Shown here: positions 1 to 10,813 of the stretch, piece after piece
Layout: the number at the start of each line of letters is the position of its first letter
Position numbering within the stretch: the first letter of the stretch is position 1
Assembly: GCA_032622095.1 (NCBI GenBank)
Contig: CP136061.1
Span: 90,433,745-90,497,744 of the forward strand
Length of the DNA: 64,000 nucleotides
DNA from: Siphonodentalium dalli
Taxonomy: Eukaryota; Mollusca; Scaphopoda; Gadilida; Siphonodentaliidae
Direction: 5' to 3'
Program-made: the position numbers and the translations under genes
Notes under the pieces: generated by a model
The model's input: only the letters and a program-made list of their open reading frames with translations
Databases searched by the model: none
Told to the model about the DNA's origin: nothing

Positions 1-34
1 GATCAGAATATAAAAAGAGACGAAACACAAGAAC

Positions 35-402
35 GTGGCTACACAAGGACGTGGCTACATAAGGACGTGGCTACACAAGGACGTGGCTACACAAGGACGT
101 GGCTACACAAGAACGTGGCTACACAAGGACGTGGCTACACAAGGACGTGGCTACAGGACGTGGCTACATAAGGACGTGGCTACACAAGGACGTGGCTACA
201 TAAGACTAAGGACGTGGCTACACAAGGACGTGGCTACACAAGGACGTGGCTACATAAGGACGTGGCTACACAAGGACGTGGCTACACAAGGACGTGGCTA
301 CACAAGGACGTGGCTACATAAGGACGTGGCTACACAAGGACGTGGCTACACAAGGGCGTGGCTACATAGTGGCTACACAAGGACGTGGCTACATAAGGAT
401 AT
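35..402. repeat. 16-bp minisatellite
   Basis: About 23 head-to-tail units of GGACGTGGCTACACAA, with CATAA/CACAA variants and occasional short units. Translation gives a repetitive reading frame (residues such as WLHKDVATQGRG), which is a by-product of the array. The same GGACGTGGCTACA core occurs once per unit in the larger array at 780-1515, so this array looks like a local expansion of part of that unit. Confidence 0.9.
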
Positions 403-417
403 ATATATAGAAAACAC

Positions 418-1711
418 TTAAAGATGCATCATCCGAATTAACGCTCCCAAATTACTATTTCTTTGTCTTCGGAGGGTAATTTTTTTTTTATTCCAGTCGA
501 GGAACCCACACACCAAAGTTCAGAGTGATCAGATATCGATTTTTTAAATTTGTTATACTTATTTGTGGCCTGGAAAAAAGTCGTCAAGGCGACGGTCTCG
601 GACAGAATTGCGGATGAATAAGGGTAGCTCTAAAATCAAGAGGTAATACGGTCAAATTTAGTAATAATGCGGCCATATTTCGTTGAACAACATGTTGATA
701 AATAACACGTTTTGGGCAATTTTATATTATATAGTTGACAGTGGTTAGCATTATTTTGTTGTAATTAACCGATTCTGATAACAGTGGTAAAGGTGGTGGT
801 GGGATCAGAATCTTCAAAGAAACGGGGACACAAGGACGTGACTATATATATAGATTGGTATATAGAATACATCTAACACATATGTGTAGATATGAGGTCT
901 TAGTGGTGAAGGTGGTGGTGGGATCAGAAAAGAGACGGGGAAACAAGGACGTGGCTATACACACAGATATATATATAGAATACATTTAACATGTGATGTA
1001 GATAGGTGGTCTTAGTGGTAAATGTGGTGGTGGTGGTGGGAACAGAATCTCAAAAGAGGGGTGGCCACAAGGAGTTGGCTACATAAAGATAGATATTATA
1101 GCATACATTTAACACGTGGGTGTAGATATGTTGTCTTGGTGGTAAATGTGGTGGTGGTGGTGGTGGGAACAGAATCTCCAAAGAGACGGGGGGCACATGA
1201 ACGTGGCTACATACAGATAGCACACATTTAACATGTGGGTGTAGATATGTGGTCTTAGGATAAATGTGGTGGTGGTGGTGGTGGTGGTGGTGGGAACAGA
1301 ATCTCCAAAGAGACGGGGATACAAGGACGCGGCTACATACATATAGATATATAGCACACATTTAACATGTGGGTTATAGATAGGTGGTCTTAGGGTAAAT
1401 GTGGTGGTGGTGGTGGTGGTGGTGGTGGGAACAGAATCTCCAAAGAGACGGGGATACAATAAGGACGCGGCTACATAAATATAGATATACAGAATATATT
1501 AACATGTGGGTGTCAGAGACCGTCGGTTTGACAACTTTTTTTCTAGGCTACAAATAAGTACACATCTCGAGAAATAACAAATTTCAAAAATCGATATCTG
1601 ATCACTCTGAGCTTTGACGGGTGGGTTCCTCGACTCAAATCAATTATTGTTTACCCCCGAAGGCAAAGAAATAGTAATTTGGGAGCGTTAATTCGGATTA
1701 TATACCTTTAA
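418..1711. mobile_element. MITE family A, copy 1, TTAA-flanked, expanded by a minisatellite
   Basis: Both ends begin at TTAA, followed by AGATGCATCATCCG on the left and, read inward, AGGTATATAATCCG on the right. They continue into a shared inverted repeat of roughly 150 bp (AATTAACGCTCCCAAATTAC and onward). Other copies lie at 6466-6893, 7129-7330 and 8496-8970, where the ends read TTAAAGGTACTCAATC. The TTAA target site is typical of piggyBac- or Kolobok-type insertion, but no transposase is present. This copy is about three times longer than the others because of the internal array. Confidence 0.75.
780..1515. repeat. About 120-135 bp tandem array inside MITE A copy 1
   Basis: Six to seven units, each with a GGT run of variable length, then GGAACAGAATCTCCAAAGAG, ACGGGG, ACAAGGACG(T/C)GGCTACA, an ATAGATATATA stretch and ACATTTAACATGTGGGTGTA. 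The GGT runs lengthen in the later units. The poly-His frames on the minus strand are produced by these runs and are not genes. Confidence 0.85.
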
Positions 1712-2347
1712 GAGCTGACTTTCAAATAGGAAACAACTTGGGAGCATGCATGGGGCCCATCGGTTCGCCACGTCCCTATGCAACATATGCCTAGTACCTA
1801 CAATCCTCAGACATAATTGGCCCCGGACCAGATATATTTTATTTCGAACCAGAAATAAACCACAGACAACATTTAATTTCATGCCATGCGCCTGTTAATT
1901 CGTAATGATTTGGGTTTCTTAGCCATGTAGTAACAATGGTGTAAATATGAGTAGAACCGACAACAAACGCACCCTGTATGCTGGAGGTTATACCGGAGAA
2001 ACTATAGCTTCGATGAAAAAATAAAATAAACAGTGATACAGCACATCTACGCATGGGGCCAGAGGGATGGGCATATGGGACAGCTTACTCACCACAGGGG
2101 GGGGGGGTGCCATTTTATACTACATTGAATTGCAAAAAAAAAACCACAACAACTTAATATCAAGAGTAACAGAACATTTGTAATGGCACGAAAGAAAAGA
2201 ATATAAATTTTTATAGAAAAAAAATGTAGTTCATCGAAAGTGTTTTTAAGGTACGGATGGAGAAGGCGATGCATATTGCGGTTAAAATGGTCATATCCGT
2301 TATAACCGCCATAAAACAGAAATAATATTAAAATATAGCCATATAGC
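1712..2347. other. Intergenic stretch without recognised gene
   Basis: No convincing coding frame, RNA gene or repeat family was recognised here. The only notable feature is a run of about 12 G at 2096-2107 followed later by A-rich sequence. Confidence 0.5.
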
Positions 2348-2526
2348 TTGTTCTTATACCAATCATAAATATCGCGTAAATAGTATGTTATTGTCAAGTT
2401 CGTACGATGTGTTATGTAAACAAAAGGCGTGTTCTTTAAATTTTTGGCTTTTGTTTACATAACAAAGCGTACGAACTTGACAATAACATACCATTTACGC
2501 GATATTTATGATTGGTATGAGAACAA
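2348..2526. repeat. Fold-back hairpin, 79-bp arms
   Basis: Arms 2348-2426 and 2448-2526 are inverted copies with no indels and only a few mismatches, separated by a 21-bp loop. The arms include TATGTTATTGTCAAGTTCGTACG and its complement. This is probably a snap-back MITE; no family relative was seen elsewhere in the window. Confidence 0.85.
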
Positions 2527-2670
2527 AACAGAGACGCTAGGTGATTACTGAATATTAGTTAAAAGAGTGGGTGACTACTGAATGCCAGTTAACATGGGGT
2601 GAATACTGCCCACTAGTTTACAGAGGGGTGAGTACTAGTTTACAGAGGGGTGAATATTGAATACTAGTTA
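2525..2670. repeat. Short degenerate tandem repeat
   Basis: Four to five diverged units of roughly 28-35 bp built on GGGGTGAATACTG followed by ACTAGTTTACAGA. It begins at the right edge of the 2348-2526 hairpin. Confidence 0.6.
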
Positions 2671-2951
2671 AGAAAATATGCGATGAAGGACATAAATTTC
2701 ATAACTTTTCTCAATAGTAAATCATTCTGACAAACTGTTCCACATTAAGAGAAAACGTTCTGTTATCTATTTTCCGACACAGTGATGACCAGATGCGACG
2801 CCGTTGATCGTTGAGGCAGTGAACGCCTATCACGGGCAATTTGGTCGCCATCAAAGTCGCGTTCCCGCTTTTTATTTGAACCATTTAGTGACGATGAGTT
2901 TTCGATGACCTCACTTTAAATCTCGTCGAGTAAGATTTAACTCAACAAGGC

Positions 2952-3462
2952 AGTACTTATGGAATCCTATTAGGGCCACTTCCTAATGGCGCTTTCGGCG
3001 CGCGCCGAAAGCGACAAAAAGTGCGCCATTAGTAACGCGCCGAAAGCGACAAAAAGTGCGCCGAAAGCGACAAAAAGTGCACCGTTACGGCGCACTTTTT
3101 GTCGCTTTCGGAGCTTTCGGCGCGCGCCGAAACATACCCTAATGGCGCACTTTTTGTCGCTTCCGGCGGGCGCCATTAGGGAGTGGTCCTAATAGTATGC
3201 CATTAGTAACGCGCCGAAAGCCGTTACGGCGCACATTTTGTCGCTTTCGGCGCGCCGAAACATGCGCTAATATCGCACATTTTGTCGCTTTCGGCGCGCG
3301 CCGAAAGCGCCGAAAGCGACAAAAAGTGCACCGAAAGCGACAAAAATAGTGCGCCGTAACGGCGCATATTTTGTCGCTTTCGGCGCGTTACTAATGGCGC
3401 ACTTTTTGTCGAAAGCCGAAAGCGCCATTAGGAAATGGCCCTAATAGGATTCCATAAGTACT
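2952..3462. mobile_element. Fold-back element with CGAAAGCGACAAAAAGTGCG repeats
   Basis: The outer inverted repeats run from AGTACTTATGGAATCCTATT on the left to its complement on the right. The interior is a thicket of CGAAAGCGACAAAAAGTGCG units in both orientations, many joined head to head around GGCGCGCGCC. ACTCAACA occurs just outside both ends (2940-2947 and 3460-3467), which could be a target duplication. The GC content is well above the flanks. No transposase is present. The overlapping plus and minus frames here are artefacts of the palindromic units. Confidence 0.75.
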
Positions 3463-3484
3463 CAACAGCTGCGCAGTTATGGCC

Positions 3485-3625
3485 CCTAGCAACGTTGAGT
3501 AAAACGTTGAGTAAACTATTTCTACTCAACGAGTTGAGCAAAATTTTTCTCAACACCTGAAAATGAAATCGCTCAACAACCGATTGATTTTGCTCAACAG
3601 TTGACTGAACATTTTCTCAGTTAAG
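3485..3625. repeat. Degenerate ACTCAAC/GTTGAGT repeats
   Basis: Several copies of GTTGAGTAAA and of its complement lie close together next to the fold-back element. Similar words recur at 4500-4610, so 2880-4640 may be one larger degraded element, but its ends could not be fixed. Confidence 0.5.
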
Positions 3626-4412
3626 AAAAGGAGTTGGCTAGGAATATGTGTTGTTAGAATTCTCGAAACTAAACTGGATGATATATCCAGAATCAGCTAA
3701 TTAGATTTGGAAATATCTGGAAATTTATGAAATTCCTGATATAATATCCGAAAATGGTCTGTTGGAAGATATTAAATTATTTTGCGATATATTTGATTCA
3801 TATATGTCTGGATTATGTGTGGTGTCCATGAAATTAGAACACCGGCCTCAAAATGTTTACTTTTAATGAGGCGATGAAGTTATGAAGTTCCGACATACCT
3901 ATCGGCCATCTCCTCCCATCTCAATGTTGCATTTATAGATCCAAAAATGATGTTGAAACGTAGATTAAACATCTTGAAATGACTACCATTATATATATAC
4001 AGTGTTTTAAATAGAGTTATTGTTCTTAAAACTGTTGATCCACGTGTTGATTAAATGGTTTAGAGCGCAATCCCATTGTTGCAATCGTTCCCTGATTTTT
4101 GGTAAAGCACACCAATTCCCAAGGCTGTCGAAGGAATAGTTCAGTGTTTATCCCATTGTTAGGCACAGGCAACTCATAACAGACAAATCGCACGGGCGCT
4201 TCAATGTGGGAGCAGTCCGGGTTGTTTCGGACATATCTATTCACATTCAACGGCGATTAGTTTATGTTAATCACGTTGTTGGGCGTGGATGGCCGGCTAT
4301 TGTGTCCAATCGCGACCAGCGCACGAATTGTACGTCGTGGTCAAAACATGCTCAACGGCACATTTCCAGTTGATTGCATTATGTGGGATCAATTGTGCTC
4401 TATAAGTCGGTC

Positions 4413-4493
4413 AGAGCACGCGAATAGTTCTTTACCAGAATAAATCTCGTCTTCGACTCAATTGATTCTGGTAAAGAACAATTCTTGTGCTCT
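4413..4493. repeat. Imperfect hairpin
   Basis: AGAGCAC followed by GTTCTTTACCAGAAT on the left is mirrored by ATTCTGGTAAAGAAC and GTGCTCT on the right, with a loop of about 20 bp. Confidence 0.65.
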
Positions 4494-4639
4494 AACCTTT
4501 ACTTGTCATTGTTGAGTACTCGTTACTCAAACCTTGAATACAAACCGCAAATTATCACTCAAAGTGTTGAGTAGAGATTTTACTCATTTTAGTCAACAAG
4601 ATTTTCAGTGCTCTCTTTTGACTCGACATTAATTTTACG

Positions 4640-6465
4640 GCGAAAAATATATAGGCCTACATGAACGATCTAAATATATATATGGTAATTGCTAACTCTG
4701 AATTTGCGAAACCTCTCTATCTGTAATAACGATAGACGAAAGTGTTAGAACGACCGGAAACGAAAAATGAAAACATTGCTTGCATTCAAACGTATAATTC
4801 GCTTTCAAAACGACCAACCAGTACCTATTACTAAGTTACTTCTGGGTTCAGTCTTTGAGGTTAGACAATTTAACGCACTTTGATCTGTAGGAGAGATGCT
4901 AGCCGTCTCATTTCTATGTTCTCGTGGTTAACACAGGTGTGAATGTGTTTCCACGCGGTTAATTGTGCCAAAAATACTAAAAGCATTATTTATCCAGCTT
5001 CTCTTTTTAAACACTGAGTGGTTTAAGATTGGATTTCGAAATGCTGATCGACAGAAGGATCGTGTAAGAACAATAAGCTTATAAGCGCTCTTCGTTACCG
5101 GAATTGGTTGAGTAATTTCGCTGCAACGAAACTCTGATTAGATCACTTTCTTACGCCGGAGTTCGAGAGGCATGCTGATGATGTTGCGTATCCATGCGGT
5201 TCCGGTTTAGCGGAATTATGGCGGATTATATTTGACCAAGGACTTATACTCGATTAGAGTACCACGCTGCCATGATATCATCGAGCTGTTGTTCCAGTGA
5301 CGTTTTACTGTTCTCTGTCCACAGAGTGCCACGATGTTGTTGAGACTCGACTTACACACACGAGTTTCTGGATTCGAGTATAACTCTGGAATATATCACC
5401 ACACTGCGGTGTTGCGTCTCCAATTCCAATTTGAATAAATTTCAGCCGATTTGATTGGACCAGAGTCGTTCACAGGCGTCTGTCGAGAGTTCCACTGTGA
5501 TGTGTAGAGACTGAACTTCCGATTTGAACAAAACTCAACTGCGGATTTGATTTGACCAGTGACACATATATTATAACTATATATGCATGCTGGCTGCATG
5601 TCTCCGGCAACGTTTTTTTTTGGCTGACAAGTGACTTGAACAGGAGTCAATCGGGTCGAATGTCCGCTTATTGTGGAGTCTCCATGATTCTGGTTTGAAT
5701 AGAGCTCAACTGATATCTCGATCCGAATTCAGACTGATCTGATCAATATCATAGGATCGTTCTTCAGACCACATGAAATGGCGCGACAAATGTACATGAT
5801 GTCTGTGATACGATATTTCAAGTCCCTGGAAAAATGCCGCGAAGACGCCATGGTGAGTTAATATTTATTACACACCTCTCGCTCCCGATGCGCAGCAGTA
5901 CTATGCAGAGATCATTCTGATGACGCTCCATCAACCTACATACATGTATACATGCATGTTAACAATGAAACACGTGTAGTTATGCTTATTATATACATGC
6001 CATGTTCACATACAATTATTTATTAATTATTGTTTTATTATGCATTGTATTCTTAGCATACTGCTTTTATTGGTGTTTATGAAACAAATCTTACTTTATC
6101 ATCTTATACGGCAATAATATATAGAGCCTAAAAGTGCATGTGACCTGTCAGCAGGGACGTGTCGATAGGAGTGGCAGCGGCGTGATGGTTGAGTTGGAAA
6201 TTTAATGCCTGTCACAGCATAAATTGGAAATTTCAGACAGAAATCATGTTTAAATTTTTTATTTTTTTTACAAACAGTCGAAATTTTCCCCTCTTCCGGT
6301 CTAATGTTTAAACCGAATTGCCACCAGTTAGACAATTTCCTACTATGGGTTTTAGGGTGGAAAGCACTCTTAGAATCCGTGAATTAAAAAAATACATGCT
6401 TATACAAGGTTTATTTAGGCACATACAGGATTTGTTATGTCCTGATTATGTGATGCTGCTTTTAT
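4640..6465. other. Intergenic stretch without recognised gene
   Basis: No gene was recognised. Between about 5100 and 5760 phrases such as GATTTGAcCAGTGAC, TTTGAATAGAGCTCAACT and GAGTTCCACTGTGATG recur in diverged form, suggesting an old tandem repeat whose unit could not be defined by eye. Confidence 0.45.
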
Positions 6466-6893
6466 TTAAAGGTACTCAATCCGACACAGACGGGGGTAAA
6501 ACATATTTGATTCGAGTCGATGAACCCACCCATCAAACTCAGAATATCGATTTTTGAAGTTTGTTATTTCTCGAGATGTGTAATAATATGTGACCCAGAA
6601 ACACGTGGTCAAACGGAGGGTCTTCAAACAAAATTGCGGATGAAGGTGGATAACTCTAAAATTAAGTGGTAATACTGTCAAATTCGTGATACTTTAGTGA
6701 TTTTGTTGAATAAAATGTTGATAAATAACAAGTTTTTGGAAATTTGATACCATAGTTGACAGTGGTTAGCATTATTTTGTTGCAATAAATCGATTCTGAT
6801 AACTAAAGTGTATTTTGAAGAAAAGGTTGTTGTTGTTGTTGTTGTTATATCTTGATGGTATGGGCACCGGCTGATCAGATTGAGTACCTTTAC
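6466..6893. mobile_element. MITE family A, copy 2
   Basis: The left end is TTAAAGGTACTCAATCCG. The right end, read inward, is GTAAAGGTACTCAATCTG, so the right TTAA is mutated to TTAC. About 428 bp. It carries the conserved internal segment GACAGTGGTTAGCATTATTT and a GTT microsatellite near the right end. Confidence 0.75.
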
Positions 6894-7128
6894 AGTTTCC
6901 ATTTCATGGTTGAGACGAACGTCATGTACGCCATGTGACGCCAACGGGATGCGTATGGAACATACGATTTGTCAATATAGAACAACAGTAACACTGTATT
7001 CTATATATATATATAGGAACAAGCATGTGGTAAAAGACAAACGCATCATAACACATGCATGATACAACAATCCCTGGACTGTTAAAACAATATTGTAAAT
7101 CTACGGCATGCAGTGGAGAGGGAATCAT

Positions 7129-7330
7129 TTAAAGGTACTCAATCCGATCAGACGCTCCTAAATTACTATTTCTTTGGCTTCGGGAGTAAAAAATACTCGA
7201 TTCGAGTCGTGGAACCCACCCATCAATGTTCAGAGTGATCAGATATCGATTTTTGAAGTTATTATTGTTATTTCTCGAGATGTGTAATAATATGTGGCCC
7301 AGAAACACGTGGTCAGACGGATTTTAGCGA
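7129..7330. mobile_element. MITE family A, copy 3, left part only
   Basis: It starts with TTAAAGGTACTCAATCCG and follows the family through the CTCGAGATGTGTAATAATAT segment to about 7320, then loses similarity. The right inverted repeat is missing. Confidence 0.65.
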
Positions 7331-7820
7331 ATATTGGATATGTTATATACGATGGTCTCCTCTTTCCAAATTTAGCTTGTTAAGATTTTTTTCCGGGTAG
7401 GCCCCATATTTCAAACCCGACAGAATACCCCAACAACATATAATTGATTTACCATACCTACATGTACCGTTACTTTCTAAAAATTACGGCAATTATACAA
7501 CCGTCATATATATGAGCATTAGTCCTTTCGCAGATCACGATCATTGTTCTGTAAAATGACGAACAAAGTGCTGTATATATACATATGCAGACAGTTAGTT
7601 GTATTTTTCCGGACCGATCAGCTGACAGACAGTACGAGTGGCGTGTGATAAACACAGAACGACACGTGTGTTAATGGGTTTAATTGTCGGTACGACATTT
7701 GTGCCATCGCGGAGGAAAGAATTCGAGGCTGTGTCTCTCGTTCTATCCTTCTGTGATGGCACTTATGCAGTACCAACAAACCCATCAACACACGCACGAG
7801 TGTCGCTATGTGTATATGTA
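7331..7820. other. Intergenic stretch without recognised gene
   Basis: No feature recognised apart from a short inverted pair around 7670-7800: GTGTTAATGGGTTTAATTGTCGGTAC-like sequence is loosely mirrored by the GTACCAACAAACCCATCAACACACG stretch, probably an old hairpin. Confidence 0.4.
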
Positions 7821-8032
7821 CAGTAATGCCCAAAGTAATTGACCACTTAACCACAGCAGAATTATGGGTAATTTTTCAGGATTTAGTCGGAAATATGGCT
7901 TGTTGCCATTCATCGGAAAGCTCTCGGCAAGAGCTTTCCGATGAATGGCAACAAGCTATATTTCCGACTAAATCCTGAAAAATTACCCATAATTCTGCTG
8001 TGTTAAGTGGCCAATTACTTTGGGCATTACTG
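7821..8032. mobile_element. Snap-back hairpin MITE P1, copy 1
   Basis: Type example of the family. Two arms of about 105 bp are near-perfect inverted copies meeting at GAAAGCTCTCGGCAAGAGCTTTC. The ends are CAGTAATGCCC and GGGCATTACTG, flanked by TA on both sides, a Tc1/mariner-like target site. Arm landmarks in order are TAACCACAGCAGAATTATGG, TCAGGATTTAGTCGGAAATA and TGGCTTGTTGCCATTCATCG. No coding capacity; a transcript through it would fold into a ~100-bp stem. Confidence 0.9.
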
Positions 8033-8495
8033 TATACTTCCCCATGCAGCAAGCAGCTAGATAAATCAGACTGACCTGACCATAATACATCGATACCTAA
8101 GCAGCTGTTGTGTTGGAATGCATATACCTCTAGATTTCCAATTTTCCAGTTATATGGGGTTATCGTCACCCGGTTGTTTTATATGGTGAAGAATTACTAC
8201 CATAATTATAAAGAATGCTCTTTTCATCTTAGCTCACTGTGACATAAAGCCTGTGTTAATTAAGTCAAGTGCCACATACTTCATCACGAAACATATCATA
8301 AACGCCCCAGGTTGACCTCCCTAATATTTGGCAATAGGTACATAGATGAAGGTAAATATAGACCCAAGAGTCTACCAAGACTAGATCTGGAGTGTTTAAC
8401 CCATATGAATCCATTTGTTGCATTGGCATGTGGATAAAGGTTTATGAATATAGAACTAGCCAGTGTGTGACAAACTATATATTGAGCTCTATACA
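8033..8495. other. Intergenic stretch without recognised gene
   Basis: No coding frame, RNA gene or repeat recognised. Confidence 0.45.
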
Positions 8496-8970
8496 TTAAA
8501 GGTACTCAATCCGATTTGATGGTCCCCATATCATGATTACAACAACAACAACAACAACAACATTTGTTAAAATACCGCTTCAGATCAGAATCGAGTAATT
8601 GCCCAAAAAATAAAGCTAACCACAGTCAACTATAGTATAAAATTGCCCAAAACCTGTTATTTATCAACATGTTGTTCAACGAAATTTTGTCGGTTTGTCA
8701 AATATCTGACACAAAAAATAGCTACTTGATTTTAGAGTTATTCATCTTCGTCCGCAATTTTGTCCGATGCCGCCATCTTCTCATCGGCTGTTTACTGTGC
8801 CACTTAAAATTATCGATGGTGAAAAAAATATAGATTTTAAACATCAATATCTGATCACTCTGAGCTTTGATGTTGGGTGGATTCCTCGACTCGAATAAAA
8901 TATTTTTACCCTCGATCGAAACCAAGGAAATAGTAATTTGCGAGCGTTAATTCGGATGATGCATCTTTAA
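8496..8970. mobile_element. MITE family A, copy 4
   Basis: TTAA at both ends, with AGGTACTCAATCCG inside the left end and the complement of AGATGCATCATCCG inside the right end, so its two ends combine the two end variants of the family. About 475 bp, with an ACA microsatellite near the left end. Confidence 0.8.
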
Positions 8971-8980
8971 AGGCATCGAA

Positions 8981-9164
8981 TTAAAGTGATATGAAACACT
9001 CCAATATAGGGGTTCTGTTGAGGTGCTCACATCGAAGAATTATGATCCATGTTGTTATTTCGGAATATTTTACTGCATATTGATTAGAAGATGTCAATAG
9101 CGAATAATCTAACTGAAAGTAGTCATTTTCATAACGGTTATGTCAAAATACATATTGTTGTCCC
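8981..9164. mobile_element. Left end of a family E-like TTAA MITE
   Basis: TTAAAGTGATATGAAACACT starts eleven bases after family A copy 4 and matches the start of the family E MITEs at 45080, 49570 and 59580. Similarity fades after about 150 bp, where the outer part of the giant palindrome begins. Confidence 0.5.
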
Positions 9165-9349
9165 ACAATTGATGATAACCCGCCTGTTTGGCCCCCAGAT
9201 CAGGAACGATAACTCTATCCGACCTATATGCAGTACATGGAGGGTGACCTATATTCTCCGCCCACGCGTCGGTCTATTTGTATGCCGGTTGTGCATGTCC
9301 GGACATGACCCGTTGGTTATATCCAATGGGATAATGTTAAAGTGACACT

Positions 9350-9605
9350 CGCAATGAAAACTTCAAAAAATTCAAAACTTCAAAAATTTCAAAAACTTCA
9401 AAAAGTTCAAAAACTTCAAAAAGTTCAAAAAGTTCAAAAAGTTCAAAAACTTCAAAAAGTTCAAAAAGTTCAAAAAGTTCAAAAATTTCAAAAACTTACA
9501 AAATTTCAAAAAGTTCGAAAAACTTCAAAAAAATTCAAAAACTTCAAAAACTTCACAAATTTCACAAATTTCACAAATTTCACAAATTTCAAAAAACTTT
9601 AAAAA
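9350..9605. repeat. 10-bp TTCAAAAA satellite, left arm
   Basis: About 25 units of (C/G)TTCAAAAA with one or two extra A, turning to TTCACAAAT units near the inner end. It sits directly inside the TTAAAGTGACACTCGC motif. The mirror copy at 15340-15585 uses the same unit but differs in unit order and contains an extra AAATTTTTTAATTTT interruption. Confidence 0.9.
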
Positions 9606-9615
9606 TTAAACAAAA

Positions 9616-9853
9616 TTCAGGATTTAGTCATAAATGTGACCCGCTATATCAAATCCAGTCGGAAGTCGGGATTTTTTTTATCCTGTGCCAATGCATTCTC
9701 TTATATATGCGAGTCGACCAGCCACCGCCGCCGGCGGCGGCGGCGGCGGCAACTACATAATCCTATGGCATGCAAAGAAATTGGCGGCGGCGCTGCCGCC
9801 GGCGGTTCAGGATTTAGTCAAAAATATGGCTTGTTTCCATTCATCGGAAAGCT
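9616..9853. mobile_element. Nested MITE fragments in left arm: P1 half-hairpin split by MITE G/P2 half plus GCC block
   Basis: TTCAGGATTTAGTCA appears at 9616-9630 and again at 9806-9820, where it continues as the P1 arm to GAAAGCT at 9853. Between these 15-bp direct repeats lie the terminal sequence of MITE G (ATGTGACCCGC from 9634), a half of hairpin P2 (9681-9720) and a GC-rich block of GCC/GGC runs. So each arm holds only one half of each hairpin; the partner half is in the other arm. The direct repeat reads as a target duplication made when the G-derived piece entered P1. Confidence 0.7.
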
Positions 9854-9942
9854 ATGGGGGTACGGTGGTGAGCGCCACTGAAAAAAGCAAGTGAGCGAGG
9901 GAAAAAAGAGAAAAATAACATGACAAGTAGTACATAGTACAA

Positions 9943-9948
9943 TTTATT
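9943..9948 (-). terminator. Poly(A) signal, left cassette
   Basis: AATAAA on the minus strand, seven bases after the stop codon of the left 285-aa ORF. The mirror signal is at 15000-15005. Confidence 0.6.
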
Positions 9949-9955
9949 ATATTAA

Positions 9956-10813
9956 CTATTCACAGTCACTTTCGTCCGAATTGTCATCACTTTCGTCAGA
10001 TGTGTCATTTGTTTCGTCCATGAACTTTTCTAGCAATGGTCTGTACTTTAATATTGACATTTTCACTGCATCACGATCTTCAAAACCATTCTTCATATAT
10101 TTCTCCACTTTATCCATGACACTGTTGTGCAGCGTACCATTGCGCAGCCACATATTCTTTATTATTGTCCAAGCATAAACATTCATAAATAGCCTCATGC
10201 CTTCAGTTTTAAGATCTGTACTTTTAAGGTCCTTGTCAGCTTGTACTTTTGCCTCTTTTTCTGTCGAGCCATTTTCCATATACGTTTCCACGTTATCACT
10301 CCATGCTTCTTGTGCTTTATCTCTACTCTCATCACACAAACTTTTGAAGTATTCATCTTCATTCGATTTAATTTTCTTATTCTGACTATCATCCGTGTCC
10401 TCAGTTAATTTTCGTTTTAACTTATTTTCTTGACACCAGTTTTTTACGTGTCTCTGGACATCATGCTGATCTTCGAACAAAAGCCCACAGTCATTGCAAG
10501 GGTACGACATGTCTTCTCGAATGCCTATGTTTTTATGGTTTTCTTTATTAATTTCATTGATCTCACCAGGTGTCCTTATGTCCTTAGTATAGCCATTATG
10601 TTGACCCTGGGGCACACTATAATTATATGTCATGCACTCCCGTTGACCAGGGAGATCTCTGTCATCATATTTCATCTCATTCCGTTGATCCGGGCTATTG
10701 TTGTCATCATATTTCACCACATTCTGTTCATCTGGGTGCTCGCTGTCCTTATGGAGATTATATTTCACGCCATTCCATTCACCCATATGTTGGTTCGTGT
10801 CCTCTTTTAGCAC
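9956..10813 (-). CDS. 285-aa C2HC zinc-finger protein, left copy
   Basis: Predicted protein identical to the right-arm copy at 14135-14992, where the annotation is given in full. It is the promoter-distal gene of the left cassette, overlaps the ATPase gene by 35 bp in another frame, and ends just before a poly(A) signal and the MITE debris at the arm tip. Confidence 0.75.
   Translation of the reverse strand: MLKEDTNQHMGEWNGVKYNLHKDSEHPDEQNVVKYDDNNSPDQRNEMKYDDRDLPGQRECMTYNYSVPQGQHNGYTKDIRTPGEINEINKENHKNIGIREDMSYPCNDCGLLFEDQHDVQRHVKNWCQENKLKRKLTEDTDDSQNKKIKSNEDEYFKSLCDESRDKAQEAWSDNVETYMENGSTEKEAKVQADKDLKSTDLKTEGMRLFMNVYAWTIIKNMWLRNGTLHNSVMDKVEKYMKNGFEDRDAVKMSILKYRPLLEKFMDETNDTSDESDDNSDESDCE

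Noticed and set aside
35-402. CRISPR-like regular repeats
   Set aside because: The 16-bp units are directly adjacent with no unique spacers, and the rest of the window is animal DNA with introns and MITEs.
1050-1459. Poly-His frames
   Set aside because: Reverse complement of the GGT runs in the tandem array.
9342-9602. Lys/Gln/Phe-rich 86-residue frame
   Set aside because: Pure translation of the 10-bp satellite.
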